DNA from: Tipula vernalis
Lineage: Eukaryota > Arthropoda > Insecta > Diptera > Tipulidae
Direction: 5' to 3'
Assembly: GCA_958295665.1 (NCBI GenBank)
Contig: OY282558.1
Span: 458,505,995 to 458,569,994 of the forward strand
Length of the DNA: 64,000 nt
The notes under the pieces: generated by a model
Seen by the model: the letters and a program-made list of their open reading frames with translations, nothing else
Database searches by the model: none
Told to the model about the DNA's origin: nothing
Position numbers and translations under genes: made by a program
Shown here: in pieces, positions 1-11,869 of the stretch
How positions within the stretch are numbered: the first letter of the stretch is position 1
Layout of the letters: every line of letters begins with the position of its first letter

Positions 1-2929
1 TTGGTGATGCCGTTCAACCTAAAATTGCAGGATTTCAAGTGGCACATGCAAAAATATAAAAACCTAAACGATTGATGTGAATTATTTGAACAGCCGTGAT
101 GTGGTCCGATGTAAAATCTTGCAGTTTTTATTTTTACTTTTTATAATGTTAAGCCACTTCATTCGCCACAATCTGTTGTGAATGAGCATAATGCTCAAAA
201 CCGAGAGTGGAAGCATGAGGGTGGTATTTAACATAAAATGTTTGTATTCATACATACCTATATACATATATGTATAAATAAATAAAATCATTTCTGAACA
301 CTCTGAATTTTTAAAATCACAAATTATCAATTTCGAATAATTTTGAAACTAAAAGTGACCGTTTTTATTCTTAAAATGTAAAATTACAAAATTCCTAGTA
401 ACTTAAATTTCTAAATTTGAAAGCCTGAAAAATTTTATTTTTTAATATTTTATAAAATTTTATAATATTTCGAATGAAATTATTCAATTTTAGATTTTAG
501 AAAATACATAAAATTTCCAAATTTAATCATAATTGTAAAATTTAAAATTAGAAAACGAATTTTACAATTCCGAACTTAATGTAAGATGTTCAGGGTTTAA
601 CAAATTGAGTTTAAATTCCAGTTGTGTCTAGTTACAACATTCTACTTTCAACTAGAACATTTTAGAATTTAAAAACTTTTAAAGTAAGAATTTAGGCTCT
701 TGCTTAGAAATTAAATTAGTTTTAAAAAAATTTTTAGAAGTTGAAGGTTTTAGTAATAAATATTAGATGTTAGATATTTCGATATTGGACTTTTCTTAAT
801 TGAAATTTAACCTAAAACAATGAAAAACAGGATTTTGATTTTAAAATTGGTAAATTTCTAAATTTTAGATGATTTCAGAATAAAACAAAATTTAAATTGA
901 ATGTAGCAAGGTTGAATATTGGGAGTTTATCAAAAATTATTTAATTATTGAATCCAATACCAGATCTATTTTTCTAAATTTCCAAGTCACTGCAATTTTT
1001 TAGTTCATTAATGCAGCATGCGATCACAACTTTTGTTTCAACCCAAATAATAATAATAATAACCACTTAAGACTAATTCTATGAAACAATCAAAATTAAA
1101 TATCAACATACGGTACAATATGCAAATTCATAAAAACAAATTTGTCTCATCTGTTCAACCTACATATATTTATGTATGTACAACAAACTGAAATTTATAG
1201 TTCTTTCTAAACTTCATTTTAAAACAAAAAATCCGCACACAAATATGCAAATTATATTGCATCATTGTTCGGTTTTTGCTTTTTAGAGTGTTTAAGCACA
1301 TAATAAAAACTAGAATATGCGATTTTTGCATTCTCGGCCATCGTCTTATAAGTTAGATCTTTGCGTTGTTTTCATTTCTTAATGCCATGATTTGTTATGT
1401 ATTCCTATTTGTATATAGCTTTAAGTGAATAATGATAATAGTTTTTATGTTTGATGAAAATATTGCGATATTTTCCTTGTGCGAAAATTACCTAAGTGTG
1501 TGTGATTCTTTTTAGCAATTTGCATGTCAAATTTATTTTTATTAGACCGCTCCAAGGTGTTTTTATGTTAAATACGTGCACTAGCAGCATCTATCATAAA
1601 TTTATTACTATTTTTGTACGTATAAGTTGAAAAGTTTGATTTTTATAGCAAAAACATAAATTCTGTCACAAATCTAAGTTAAGACATGAAAAAATTGCAT
1701 TCCCGGCAGCTGTCCATAATCTCGTCTCACATCGACAAAATTGAGTATCTGTATAAAAAATGGGGTTGGCCTAAATATAATTTTTTTCTACCCATCCAGC
1801 AACAAAGGAACTATTAAAACTGCATATATACATATATTGTTAGATCAATATTAATACAACAAACACTATTTTATCACATATATTACCCCGACCTTTGCAC
1901 ATGACCCAAGTCAACAATAAAAGCGAAAAATAATAATAATCACCCTTCTAGCTAAACAGAAAAAAACTAAATTAAAACTATAAAATCACGCATATGCTCA
2001 GCTGTACATGAAGTTTAATTTATACAATAATCCCCCTTCCAAGTACAAAACGATACAAATGTAAGAGATTAGTTCCGGCATTTCAATCATAAAAACAAAA
2101 CATATTCAAACATACAGAAAGTACAGTTATATCTCTTAGCTAAATACACTTGATTTCTATCCTGAATTTATGACATCCCCACTGTGACTTATATCGATCG
2201 TTCCATCCGATGTTTTTCATCAAGACGTTAATAAAATGCGACGACAACGGATGTAGATCGCGTTTATTTAATGAAAAATCTATAAATATCTAAAAATAGC
2301 CAAAAACTAAGATGAAAAGAAGACGCGGCGTTACGTAATTATTTTTGTATTTAATTCGATTAAACAAAAAAAAAAATGTTTCCCCGAGTTTTCTCTGTAT
2401 ATATATTGTTTTGTGTGTTTTCAGAGTCAAGGTTGGATGGAAGACGGTCGAATAAAATATTTTTTTCCGCTTTTGTTTTGTTTAAGATAAATATTTTAAG
2501 ATGCATTATTTGTTGGTGTGCAGCCGCCGTTTTTGATGTTTTGCTTTTTTTAATGTAGGCTGTGTGTTTATATTATGATTTTTGTGTTTTAAAAACTTTA
2601 CAATCTTTACCGGATGTAGGCTGTATTGTATTTGGATTTTTTGCTAGGTATTGTTCCATCTCAGTTACATAATATGCGTCGAGGTTACAGGAAAAGAAAT
2701 CAGAAGAATGAAACAAGTACGGAAGCCTTGGCATATTTGTGTTTCTAGCCCTGAGCTAATATTTGAATATATCTTATTTAAAAATCTCTAATATTTAAGT
2801 GACAAACCTTGATCAGATCAATAAGATATGATATGATGAAAAATGTATTAGTGTTTAGAAAGCAATTAGTCAGATACTAAAACTAAACTTAGACTTTTAA
2901 TAAAATTTGTATTTAAATTTTTCGCTTTC
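1..2929. other. No gene seen
   Basis: This is AT-rich intron-like or intergenic sequence with a short AAT run near 1047-1062. The open stretches at 82-330 (-) and 2376-2558 (+) have no recognisable protein features. Confidence 0.5.
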
Positions 2930-4370
2930 TCCTTATTCTCAAAATTCTCTATTATCAATAAAATATGCAAAATTATTAAACGTGAAATTCAGAATTTTAA
3001 ACTTTGAAAAATTTAATAAACTAACATTCAGATTTTATTCGAATTCGAACTAAAAATCTAAAAAAAAAAAAATTTTAAGAAATTATTTCACACATTTAAT
3101 TCAAATTTTTCTCCCGAAATTCTATTGAATTTTGATAAATGTTGTAAAATTCTCATTGAAATCGAATTAAAAATGTTTAAAACAAAAGTTATAATCTTTT
3201 GACATTTCGACTTGCCATAATTTTAAATATGATCTAAAATGTTTTTAAATTTGTAAAAATTCAGAACCAAACGTTCAGCAATGTTTAACACCTAAATTCG
3301 GTCAAAAAATTAAGAAAAACTGTTGTTCAAATAATAAATAGAAATCAACAATTTCGTGAACTTCATTTAAATTCCAAATTTGTAAAGAGCCAAAATATTC
3401 GAAATTGTAGTGAAAATTGTATGCATTGCAACGAAAAAATTTGGTGAAAATTTATATCGAAATGAAATTTTATAATTCTCTAAACGAAAGATGTAATAAA
3501 ATAAATTTTGAATTCATTAAACTTTCTAAAATTCTGAATTTAAATTTTAAATTAAGACATAAACATTTTTTTAAATTTTTGTTAATCCGGTTTGAATAGA
3601 ATATTAAAATGTGTACTTTAAATTTAATATTTGCAATTGTCGAACAATATTCAAAATTACTTAATTCGTCGACTTCAATAAAATTATAAATTTTCAAAGT
3701 GCTAAAATTTTCAAAACTATTATTCCAACTAAATTTTAAAATTTTTATTCAAATCGAAATTCGGTGAAAATTCAAGATTGACTGAATTTTTAAAGAATAA
3801 AAAAAATTTGAAATTTCAAAACAATGGATGAGAAAAGAGTTATTTTGATAAAAAATTGGGTATTTGAATTTTTAAACATACAAAATTTTCAAAATTCAAA
3901 ATTCTAAATCTAAATACTAAATATTTGGGTGAGACATACACTATTAAAAATCAATTAACATTTTGGTATCAAAAATTTCAAAAGTTAAAATTCAGGTAAA
4001 ATCTCGTTAGCGATATATTTTCAAAATTCAGACAATATTCTTAAATTGCCAAATTTTCAATAAACTCAAAATGTCAAAATTTGTAAGATTCAAAATTATT
4101 ATTTTTTTTTTTTGGAAAATCCAAAATTAAATTAATAGAAATATTTAACATTTTTTAGAATTTTATTTAATTTCGAAATGTCAGTGTTTTAAAATTCGTT
4201 AACAAACCGGTGTAAGAATTAAAAATTTATAAAATTAAAAAATTTAAAAAAAAAAAAATGTTGAATACGGAAATTTTATAAGAAAATATAGAAACATAAA
4301 AAAGTTAGTAATTTAAAAATTTAGAAATGTTAATGATTATTGGAATTTTTAAAAATTAGGACAATATGGT
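2930..4370. repeat. Degenerate AAATTT-rich low-complexity block
   Basis: This consists mostly of AAATTT, AAAATTC and GAATTT words joined by short variable pieces, with A-runs at 3061, 4103 and 4244. Small open stretches at 3417-3599 (+) and 3470-3697 (-) are compositional. No gene was seen. Confidence 0.6.
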
Positions 4371-4774
4371 AATTTATTATTTTCTAGTCAACATTTAAAT
4401 AAACAGTACAGTGACACTTCGCTTGCGAGTATATAGTATAAATACATCGTAAACTAGACAAACGTCTAGAATAATAAAATGTCGCCATGACATTGATAAT
4501 CAGTTTTCTTAATAGAACAAAATACGAATTACTACTGTATTTATATAGTATATATGTACATCGTTTACCACACCTCCTCCAATCATTCATCCATTAAACA
4601 GCAAAGACATAAAATATTTGATTAAAATTTATTGTCTCGCGCGTTTATTATACCGACAACTTAATTAAGTCTTTCCTTGGCTAAATTTAGAAAAAAATTT
4701 CTAAACCTGTATACATATTCGATAGAATAAATGATAACAGCACAACAATAGAGACGAACTAATAGTTTTTCCTT

Positions 4775-4797
4775 CAACAACAACAACAACAACAACA
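4775..4797 (+). repeat. CAA trinucleotide microsatellite
   Basis: About seven uninterrupted CAA units. It is non-coding. Confidence 0.85.
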
Positions 4798-5559
4798 AAA
4801 GTTAAACATAAAAACGCGAAAGAGATAAGATTTTGCGGTAAATTCTTTCTAAATTTAAAACGACGAAGACAAGAGTCATAAAGACACAGTACATATAACT
4901 ATTATTGCTTTTAATGATTTTTATTTTTTTTATGATCATTTGGGATTTGTTCAACAATAACACAAAACACAGCTAAAAAAAAATTGGAAAAGCAATTAAA
5001 TGTTTATTTTAAGAAATTGAGAAAAAAAAATTGTTTTAATGCTTTATGCATTCACACCTAATAGATTGTATATGAAAAATTTACTATTAAAAATTATTGT
5101 GTTATTTTAACTATTATACGACTAAAAACTTAAATCATCTTTAGACCATGAAATGATTTTCTTAAAGAAATATAGATTTAGTTATGCACGATTTAATGAC
5201 TTATACAACAAAATTTTGTTGGGTTTATGAGATCTTTATGGTCGGAATATGATAATCGGAAATTCAAAAAATGAAAAAGTTCGCGATCCGAATACCCAAA
5301 ACTTTTTTTAAGTAACATGGATGATTTTCAAACATAAAAAATAATAAAATTAAGACACATAAAAGTCGTCTGCATTTTATCTTACCTTAAAGACATATAT
5401 ATACACTTTATTTTCGTACTTATACGTGTGGAACACTCCCACCTAATGATGTCATTTTTTTTTTGCCCCAAAGATGTAGTTTTTTTGTAAACTTTAAGCA
5501 TTTACCAACGACTGTTAATGAATTAGAAATTAAATTATTTGGTAATAGATTATGTAGGT

Positions 5560-5690
5560 AGCACCAACAAATGATTCATGATCTCACTACATCGACATAG
5601 TCAATTAATGTTTTTTCCACTATTTTGAAGGTAGGTTGATTAAGGAAGGTCAATATTTTGATATTGTAAATCAATATCTTGTCAATCTCT
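5560..5690. repeat. Dispersed repeat copy sharing motifs with 26340-26450
   Basis: ATGATCTCACTACA at 5578 is followed 53 bases later by GTAGGTTGATTAAGG and AGGTCAAT. The order and spacing match the 26.3 kb copy. The hairpin partner arm is not preserved here. Confidence 0.4.
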
Positions 5691-6499
5691 AGCTAAATCT
5701 AAAGGCATTTGTCAAAATAGATTTATTATGAATTTGAAAAATATAACGTTTTAAAAATGTTCAGTACAAGTTATCGTAAACTTATAAGCAAGTCCTTAGA
5801 ATTTAAAGTAATCAATCAATATGAGTTAGATAAATCATGTTTTCTTTGAGAGCTGCCGAAACCCAAAGAATTCGAATGGCACGATTCGGGACTCTGGACA
5901 GTATGCCATTGATTCCTACCATTTGACTCCAATCAACATCTAAATTTAGCAATTCGAAGATTTTACTAAACCGACAAATTAATTTTTATACCAAAGCAAA
6001 TTGTAAGACGAAATTAATTTTACAACTGGGTTCTTACACTTGCCAGTGCGTGCGATAAACTGATAAAAGAGTTATCCGAGTTAAATCAAAATGACTTAAT
6101 TTAATTGGATTTTCTGAGAAAAGATTACCAAATAATAATAATATCCAAACAATTTTAGTGTAGGGAAAAATTGACATTTTTTTAAGCTGTTGCAAAGTTT
6201 TATGCCAATTTGCTTTTATATGTTTGTTGACATAAGGAATGATGCCATCGAAATAAATGAGCCAATCCTGAATAATAATCATTCAGCAATTTATATTAAG
6301 TTCGTAGTTTTACTGATTCTAAATTTCCTTGTAATTCATCGAAAAATTTTAAGTGTTGCGATATTCAAATTTTCATTTGAAATTATTTTTATTTGTCGGT
6401 TATATTTTATGAAGACATTAAATTTTACAATTTAAAATTTTAAAAAATTTTCGAATTCTTAAAAGCGAAATTATAAAATTTTGTCAAATTTTTCTTTTC

Positions 6500-7216
6500 T
6501 GAATATAAATTTGTACCAATTGAAAGCTGCAAACTATTTTAGCGCGGTTTTGATGACAAACGAAAGCTTGCTGTGTAATGTTTTGATGATATGTGATTTT
6601 GTAATGGAAACAAATATTTAAATGCTCGAAGTGAATTATTGCTCTTTAGTATTCAGTGAAAGCATGGTACCGCACTGAGGAAGTTCTCAATGGTTGAAGG
6701 TATAAATCGCCGAAGATTTATTTAACTTCGTCTAAAGAAATCTCTGTGCCTCAATATAGCAATCCACATTAATCAAGATGGACGACCGGCAATTTTCAAC
6801 AACGCTACGGTTATTTAGCAAGAGCAGTGAAGCGATTTTGGTCAATAGTTGAATACTGAATTTGACACTACATTTAAATTAGAAACGTTTCTTTGAGCAG
6901 GAAGAAATTCTCAGTGTATTGAGTCCAGTGGAAGCTGAATATCTAAAATGGTCAGTTTTGTTTTGAAATGATGCTGTAGGGTTCCAGGAAGAAGATCAAG
7001 CTGAAAGAGGAATTCTCTAAATGTATCTACGAATACATAAATTTAAGAAGACTTGAACCTATTAAAGAGACTGAATATAAAATCCGAGACCTACTGAACT
7101 GAAAGAAGTTGAATCGAACAGTAACAAAATCCGGTTGCTCACACACATACACCGCACCGTAGTAAAAAATTGTTCCATATATTTTGAACGACTTTTTAAT
7201 AAGTGGAAGAACTGGG
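6500..7216. other. Unassigned, probably transposon-derived sequence
   Basis: This is less AT-biased than the flanks and grades into the retroelement jumble at 7.2-7.95 kb. Many short protein-like stretches occur in several frames on the plus strand, but none carries a motif I can name with confidence. I infer decayed retroelement gag/pol or internal sequence. Confidence 0.3.
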
Positions 7217-7345
7217 AAATTACCCAACATACAGTACGAGCACTTAGTTACAAAATTGCTGACCTTAGTAAAAGAAAATTTAAAGCTGCCAATAGAATAT
7301 AAAGCATGGACAGATCGAATTAGTTTCACCAGGTACAAAGCAATA
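7217..7345 (+). pseudogene. Possible BEL/Pao RNase H fragment
   Basis: The plus-strand reading has KLPNIQYEHLVTKLLTLVKE, then LKLP and WTD (Asp codon 7313-7315). The order resembles the BEL/Pao segment that runs from the LPRLEL-type motif through a helix to the WTDS RNase H aspartate. The usual Leu-Glu-Leu is altered and nothing after the aspartate is conserved. The similarity is suggestive only and could be coincidence. Confidence 0.3.
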
Positions 7346-7459
7346 GCTTACCGATTTTTTTACTTTAAATTGAAACCCCGAAAGAATTTTTAGTCGGCTG
7401 TAAGTTTCATTTGATGCACCTCAATTATCAAGTCGATATAAGTTAAGAGCAATTAAAAT

Positions 7460-7691
7460 AGGCCAATTCAAGCGCAAGCCGTTAGGAAAGCCACTTAAAA
7501 TCCGGTAACACCATTTTATTCAGTTTACTCGTATATCGTAAAACTATCAGTTGTACTATACTGGGAACCAAGTAAAAACGTATTTTCTTGCGAAAACCTC
7601 TCCTTCTAGAGATGTCTTTTCTTATGGTGGGCATTGTCAGTCTTAAAGTTCGACTTAACACAATCATTGAAAGAAGTGAACAAAACAACAA
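7460..7691 (-). pseudogene. Ty3/gypsy protease-region relic
   Basis: A minus-strand open stretch contains IRFYLVPSIVQ (7583 downward). It shares the seven-residue IRFYLVP with the protease segment of the 15.6-17.4 kb gypsy relic. The following segment aligns in position with the GMDFW linker but has lost that motif. It is probably the same or a sister family. No catalytic Asp-Ser/Thr-Gly is visible. It is short and embedded in other retroelement-like pieces in the opposite orientation. Confidence 0.45.
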
Positions 7692-7780
7692 ATATCATAT
7701 GGATTTTGCGACCGAAAAGGAAACTCTCAATCTAATTGATCAGATCACCATCAGATTGCCTACAGCGGAATACATACATA

Positions 7781-7948
7781 ATCTTTAAAACATTTTGGCA
7801 GGTGGAAATTGATGACACAATTCAAAAACGTTTTTGGTTTGATCTATTGAGGAGGTATGTACGAAAAGTCGATGTCCCAAAAAAGTGTATATCAGACTTT
7901 CGTTCTGGTTCCGCAATTTTCAGTGATTTCGAACTAAAATTAGTATAA
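7781..7948 (+). pseudogene. Possible BEL/Pao fragment from the RT/RNase H connector
   Basis: The plus-strand reading contains FWQVEIDDTIQKRFW, then VRKVDVPKKCI, then FSDF. In BEL/Pao elements the connector after the RT has a Trp-x-Asp-Asp motif, a charged helix, an IPR-type motif and then a GFSDAS motif, in that order. The match is partial. The piece lies downstream of the possible RNase H fragment although it should lie upstream, so either the copies are rearranged or two copies are present. Confidence 0.3.
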
Positions 7949-8092
7949 CACAGAATAGTTGTCTGTCAGCCAAAGGGCTGTTGTTTAATTCGGCTAGCCG
8001 AAATGAAGATTTTTTGTGAAAATTTAGGAAGAAGAAATCTTTGCAGGGGTACAGGTAAAGAAGGAAACCTGTAAAAGTAGAATACAGTGCGA

Positions 8093-8240
8093 GAAATGAG
8101 TGAAAAATAAGTGAATAATAAAGGAGTATTCACTCATTATTCACTCATAATGTACACATTATTCATTATTCACTAATTTTTCACTGAAAGATGAATTCAT
8201 TCATTAGCCACTTATTAATCTCTCATTACTCGTAACCAAC
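8093..8240. repeat. Degenerate ATTATTCACTC-type repeat with inverted copies
   Basis: Variants of an 11-base unit ATTATTCACTC occur in both orientations. AGTGAAAAATAAGTGAATAA-type sequence (about 8098-8118) is nearly the reverse complement of sequence at about 8168-8190. This makes a stem-forming simple-repeat patch next to the retroelement jumble. Confidence 0.6.
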
Positions 8241-8754
8241 CATGGGCCTTTAAGCTAAAAATACGGGGCCTTTAACTATAATTCTACTGCTTTTTTTAAA
8301 TGATTGATTCATTGTTCTTTGATAAAACATGAAGTGGATACCATTCTGCGTATATAATATAACAGTCTATAACTTGTGGTGAAATTGTTGTTTTAACCAT
8401 AAAAAATCTGGACATACATATAAGCAAAAGGCCCTTATGTGTTTGGTCGAACTTTTATATATTACCCAGCGACTATTGCATAAATTATTGCCTTCCCTTT
8501 TGGATTCGTAGCCATAATTTAAAAAAGGTCGGATCACCCATATCTTTGGCACTACTGTATTACTTACATATATGATTTGGCGCCACCCTTACATTTCAAA
8601 CTAAAATTAAGTACAGTGACCATGAAGTTGGGGTCGAATTCATTGATTTAATCGAGAAAAGTGGCCGGTGATTTTAGTACATATCAAGTTAAATTTTCGG
8701 TATAATTGAGATGCTTAAATAGAAACTCACCGTTAATTTAGTCAAGTTTACAAA

Positions 8755-9487
8755 TCTCTCATTCAACTTTCAACCATCTTAACCCTCTCAACCATCTCAT
8801 CTATTTCAACCTTCTCAACCATTTCAACCATCTCAACCACTTTAACATATCAACATCATCTCAGCCTCCTCAATCATTGGAAATATCCCAATCATCTCAA
8901 CCATCTAACCATTTCAATTATCTCAACCATATCAACCATCACCGACTCAACAATCCCAACCATCACCATCTCAACCATCTAAAACATATCAACCATTTCA
9001 ACCATCTGAACCATAATAAACATCTCAACAATCTCAAACATTATCTCAACAGTAACAACCATCTCAACCATTTCAACCATCTCAACCATCACCATATCAA
9101 CAATCTCAATAACCTCAACCTCAATCAATCCTCTCAACTATATCAACCATTAAACCATCTCAACCATCTCGACCATATCAACAATTTCAATCATCTTAAC
9201 TATAACAACCATATCAACTATCTCAACCATCGCAACCATCTCAACAATCTCAACAATCTCAACCATCTCAACCATTTCAACCATCTCAACCATCTCAATC
9301 ATCACCATCTCAACAATCTCAACCATCGCAACCATTTCAACCATCTCAACCATTACCATCTGAAACATCTCAATAATTTCAACCATCTCAACAATCTCAA
9401 CAACCTCAAACATCTCAACAATCTCAACCATCTCAATCATCTCAACCATCTTAAGCCTTTCATCCATCTTAACTATCTCAACCATCG
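8755..9487. repeat. Minisatellite array of a 9-bp unit (CTCAACCAT), about 80 units
   Basis: This is an imperfect tandem array, about 730 bp, of the 9-base unit CTCAACCAT and close variants (ATTTCAACC, AACAATCTC, AACCATCAC). Because the unit is a multiple of three, it creates long open stretches on both strands. They read as Leu/Asn/His repeats on the plus strand and Met/Val/Glu/Ile repeats on the minus strand. These are not genes. The plus strand is almost without G in the core of the array. Confidence 0.9.
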
Positions 9488-9489
9488 CT

Positions 9490-11039
9490 GGACCATTGGA
9501 ACACATAGCTAATTATTTTAAATTTCCAACTTAAAATCAGATAGTTGTCTGATTCGGATTTTATGATTAGGTGAAAAATTCTAGAATATGTCGCATATAA
9601 AAATTTAAATTTATTTCCTTAACTCCATCATAAAATCGTTCAATACATTGATGTAAAAATATAACTTCCGCCTATTTCAAAATATGACAACAACAAATCT
9701 ACAAAAAATAATTAAATTAAAATCAAAAAGTAATGTTTTCCAGTCATGATTTAGAAAACGTGAAAATTTGAAATGTAACTTTATTATTTGAACAATTTTT
9801 TTGCTTTGCAATTTAATTTTATTATTTTTATTTTCCTGCATCTCCATCTCCGTACTTACATACAAAAAATCTTATATAGACTTTTTTAGAGAGTGGATTG
9901 GTGGATCGGGAAAATGACATACACATAAGACATTATTTTGCGCTGTGTCTCTCTGTTTCTATGTGCAATAATTATTTATTATATATTATTATATTTAATT
10001 TGTGTACAATAAATAATCAATTATGTATTGGCAAATAAATAGCGAAATTGTTTTATTATTTATTGGATTTTTACATCGAACTTGAAGTCAAAAAATTAAA
10101 ATTAATTCAAGAAGTTGTTTGTATTTATGCAATTCCAGATCTCTCATCCTTTCTAATTGTGTTGTGCAATGATTAATTGTTTATTGTAAATTGTGGAATT
10201 GAATGTATAATAGGGCATTGTTTGGAATGATATATAAATTAGAAAGTCGTCAATATAAATCTCTTCAAACGAAATACACAGAAGATGTTGCGAGTTCAAC
10301 AATTTGATATTATTTGTAAGGTTGCCAAAAAAAAGAAAAATTGATTTAGGATTTTGCCTTGAAAAACTTTTTCGTTTTTGGCGAAATTTCATCGATTTGT
10401 TGGCCCAAAAGTTGATTAAAATAAAAGTTCAACCTATTTTTCATTGCCACGAATAATCGGTCGGTCGATGTTTATACACAGCGATTTTACTTTCGTTGGG
10501 GAAAAATGTTTTTTTTTGTCTTCTTGTTCTGTAGCTGCTATTCTTTGATACAATGAGATGATGATTTTAGAAGAATAAAAAATCAAGGTTGAAATTTTAA
10601 TGGACTAACTACATCAACTTGTGAGGCGATCTTTTAAATAAATCTTTTCCATTACCTTACTCATGGTAAGTTTTCAGTAACAATATTTTGACGTTCAGTT
10701 TGTCAATATAATAATACGTGTAGTGTAACGCATGGGAAAGACGTTAATTAAAATATTTGTTCTAGTATTACCATATATGCCTTAATTAATAATGATCGTA
10801 TTTAGTACATATCCATTTATTTTCATTAAGTTATGGAATTTAGCAAAGCGAACAATCTCACAATAATAAATATTGTGTAATTGTTAAAGATTGCGAACAG
10901 CGGTGTCACTAAAGGTGATTTAGATAGTAGAGGATTTAAGTTTAATTTTGTCGAAATTTATTTGATTTTATTAAAATATGCAAAAAATCATAGAGAAATC
11001 TTAAATTTTGAAGGCAACAATTTTGTGGAAAAAATCACA
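9490..11039. other. No gene seen
   Basis: AT-rich DNA between the 9-bp array and the multicopy-protein relic. Short open stretches (9677-9865 -, 10153-10392 -) are compositional. Confidence 0.5.
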
Positions 11040-11545
11040 CTACGCAAATTCAACTAAACACAATGAAAATGTCGAAAATCTCCAATATCTCGGAATAACC
11101 TCTAATATTTTAGATCGATGATGGAAGAAAAATATCATATTCTTCTTGAGAAAATAAAGTATACTGGATACACCGTTTGTAGGATAGTAGGGATAAGGAA
11201 AATCATTATACGAGAAAAAGTGGCCAGTTAGAGTTTCATTTAACCCGGGCTCTCAAATGATATACAGAAGTCGTTACTAGACCTGAAAAATTGTGGTTCA
11301 ACGAATCTTATAAATTCTTGCGCGAAAAACTTCCCGATTTAACTGATATAAAATTAAAAGAGAGAGTATTCGATGGACTCATGATCCGAAGAATATTTAG
11401 AGACAATAGTTTCATAAACAAGATGAACTGAACTGAAAAAGCAGCATGGAAGTATCTGAAAATTTCTTAGGAAATAATAAAATGAAAATTATAAATCTTT
11501 GGTAACGGAAATGAGAGAGAGTTTTAGAAAATTTTATATGTTCTA
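11040..11545 (+). pseudogene. Relic of an unnamed multicopy arthropod protein family
   Basis: Four frames on the plus strand give successive blocks. These are EEKYHILLEKIKYTGY (from 11124), KKWPVRVSFNPGSQMIY (from 11215), LWFNESYKFLREKLPDLTDI with KLKERVFDG (from 11291), and FLGNN followed by ENYKSLVTEMRESF (11464-11540). From memory, this order matches a family of long uncharacterised proteins present in many copies in aphids, ants, spiders and other arthropods. They typically have LLxKIxY, WPxRxxFTPG, FPxLSxAKxKEGVF and FLGNxxxxNYKxLV segments. The high copy number suggests a mobile-element origin, but I know no established function. At least three frameshifts and several stops make this copy dead. 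The earlier N-terminal half is not recognisable upstream. Confidence 0.6.
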
Positions 11546-11569
11546 AATTCTTGTGTCAATGAGCTATGA

Positions 11570-11757
11570 GAATTCGTAAGTTTACATTATGTGGTTATGG
11601 GAACTCGTAAGTTCACGTTATGTGATTAGGAGAATGTAAAAGTCTATATTTTGGGGATGTAAGGGTTAAAATGTTTATATTATGGAGCCACAGGGCTTAC
11701 AAGTTCATATTATGGGCTTATGCAAGTTTTTAAGTTCATATACGTTTTGGGATTGGG
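11570..11757 (+). repeat. Degenerate tandem repeat, unit about 31 bp, about six copies
   Basis: Units start near 11570, 11601, 11631, 11663, 11693 and 11721. They share a GTAAGTTCA-TATTATG-GG pattern with substitutions and small indels. The array begins shortly after the multicopy-protein relic and may be part of that element's non-coding end or a later expansion. Confidence 0.6.
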
Positions 11758-11869
11758 AGGGCGCAAAATTCTAAAAAAATCGGGTTCTAAATTATCGGGT
11801 TATTTCTAGCTAGTTTTGCGGTTTATGCAAAATCTGTGGATGTAGGAGTTAATGCAAATATGTAATATG

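Noticed and set aside
7027..7338. 103-codon minus-strand frame
   Set aside because: It overlaps the plus-strand retroelement-like stretch and has no recognisable motif. Probably a shadow.
9150..9506. 118-codon minus-strand reading frame of Met/Val/Glu/Ile repeats
   Set aside because: Same 9-bp array read on the other strand. It is a repeat artefact, not a coiled-coil gene.
8877..9512. 211-codon plus-strand reading frame rich in Asn, His and Leu
   Set aside because: It is produced by the 9-bp tandem array, whose unit length keeps frames open. There are no splice or start signals, and an antisense frame is equally open.
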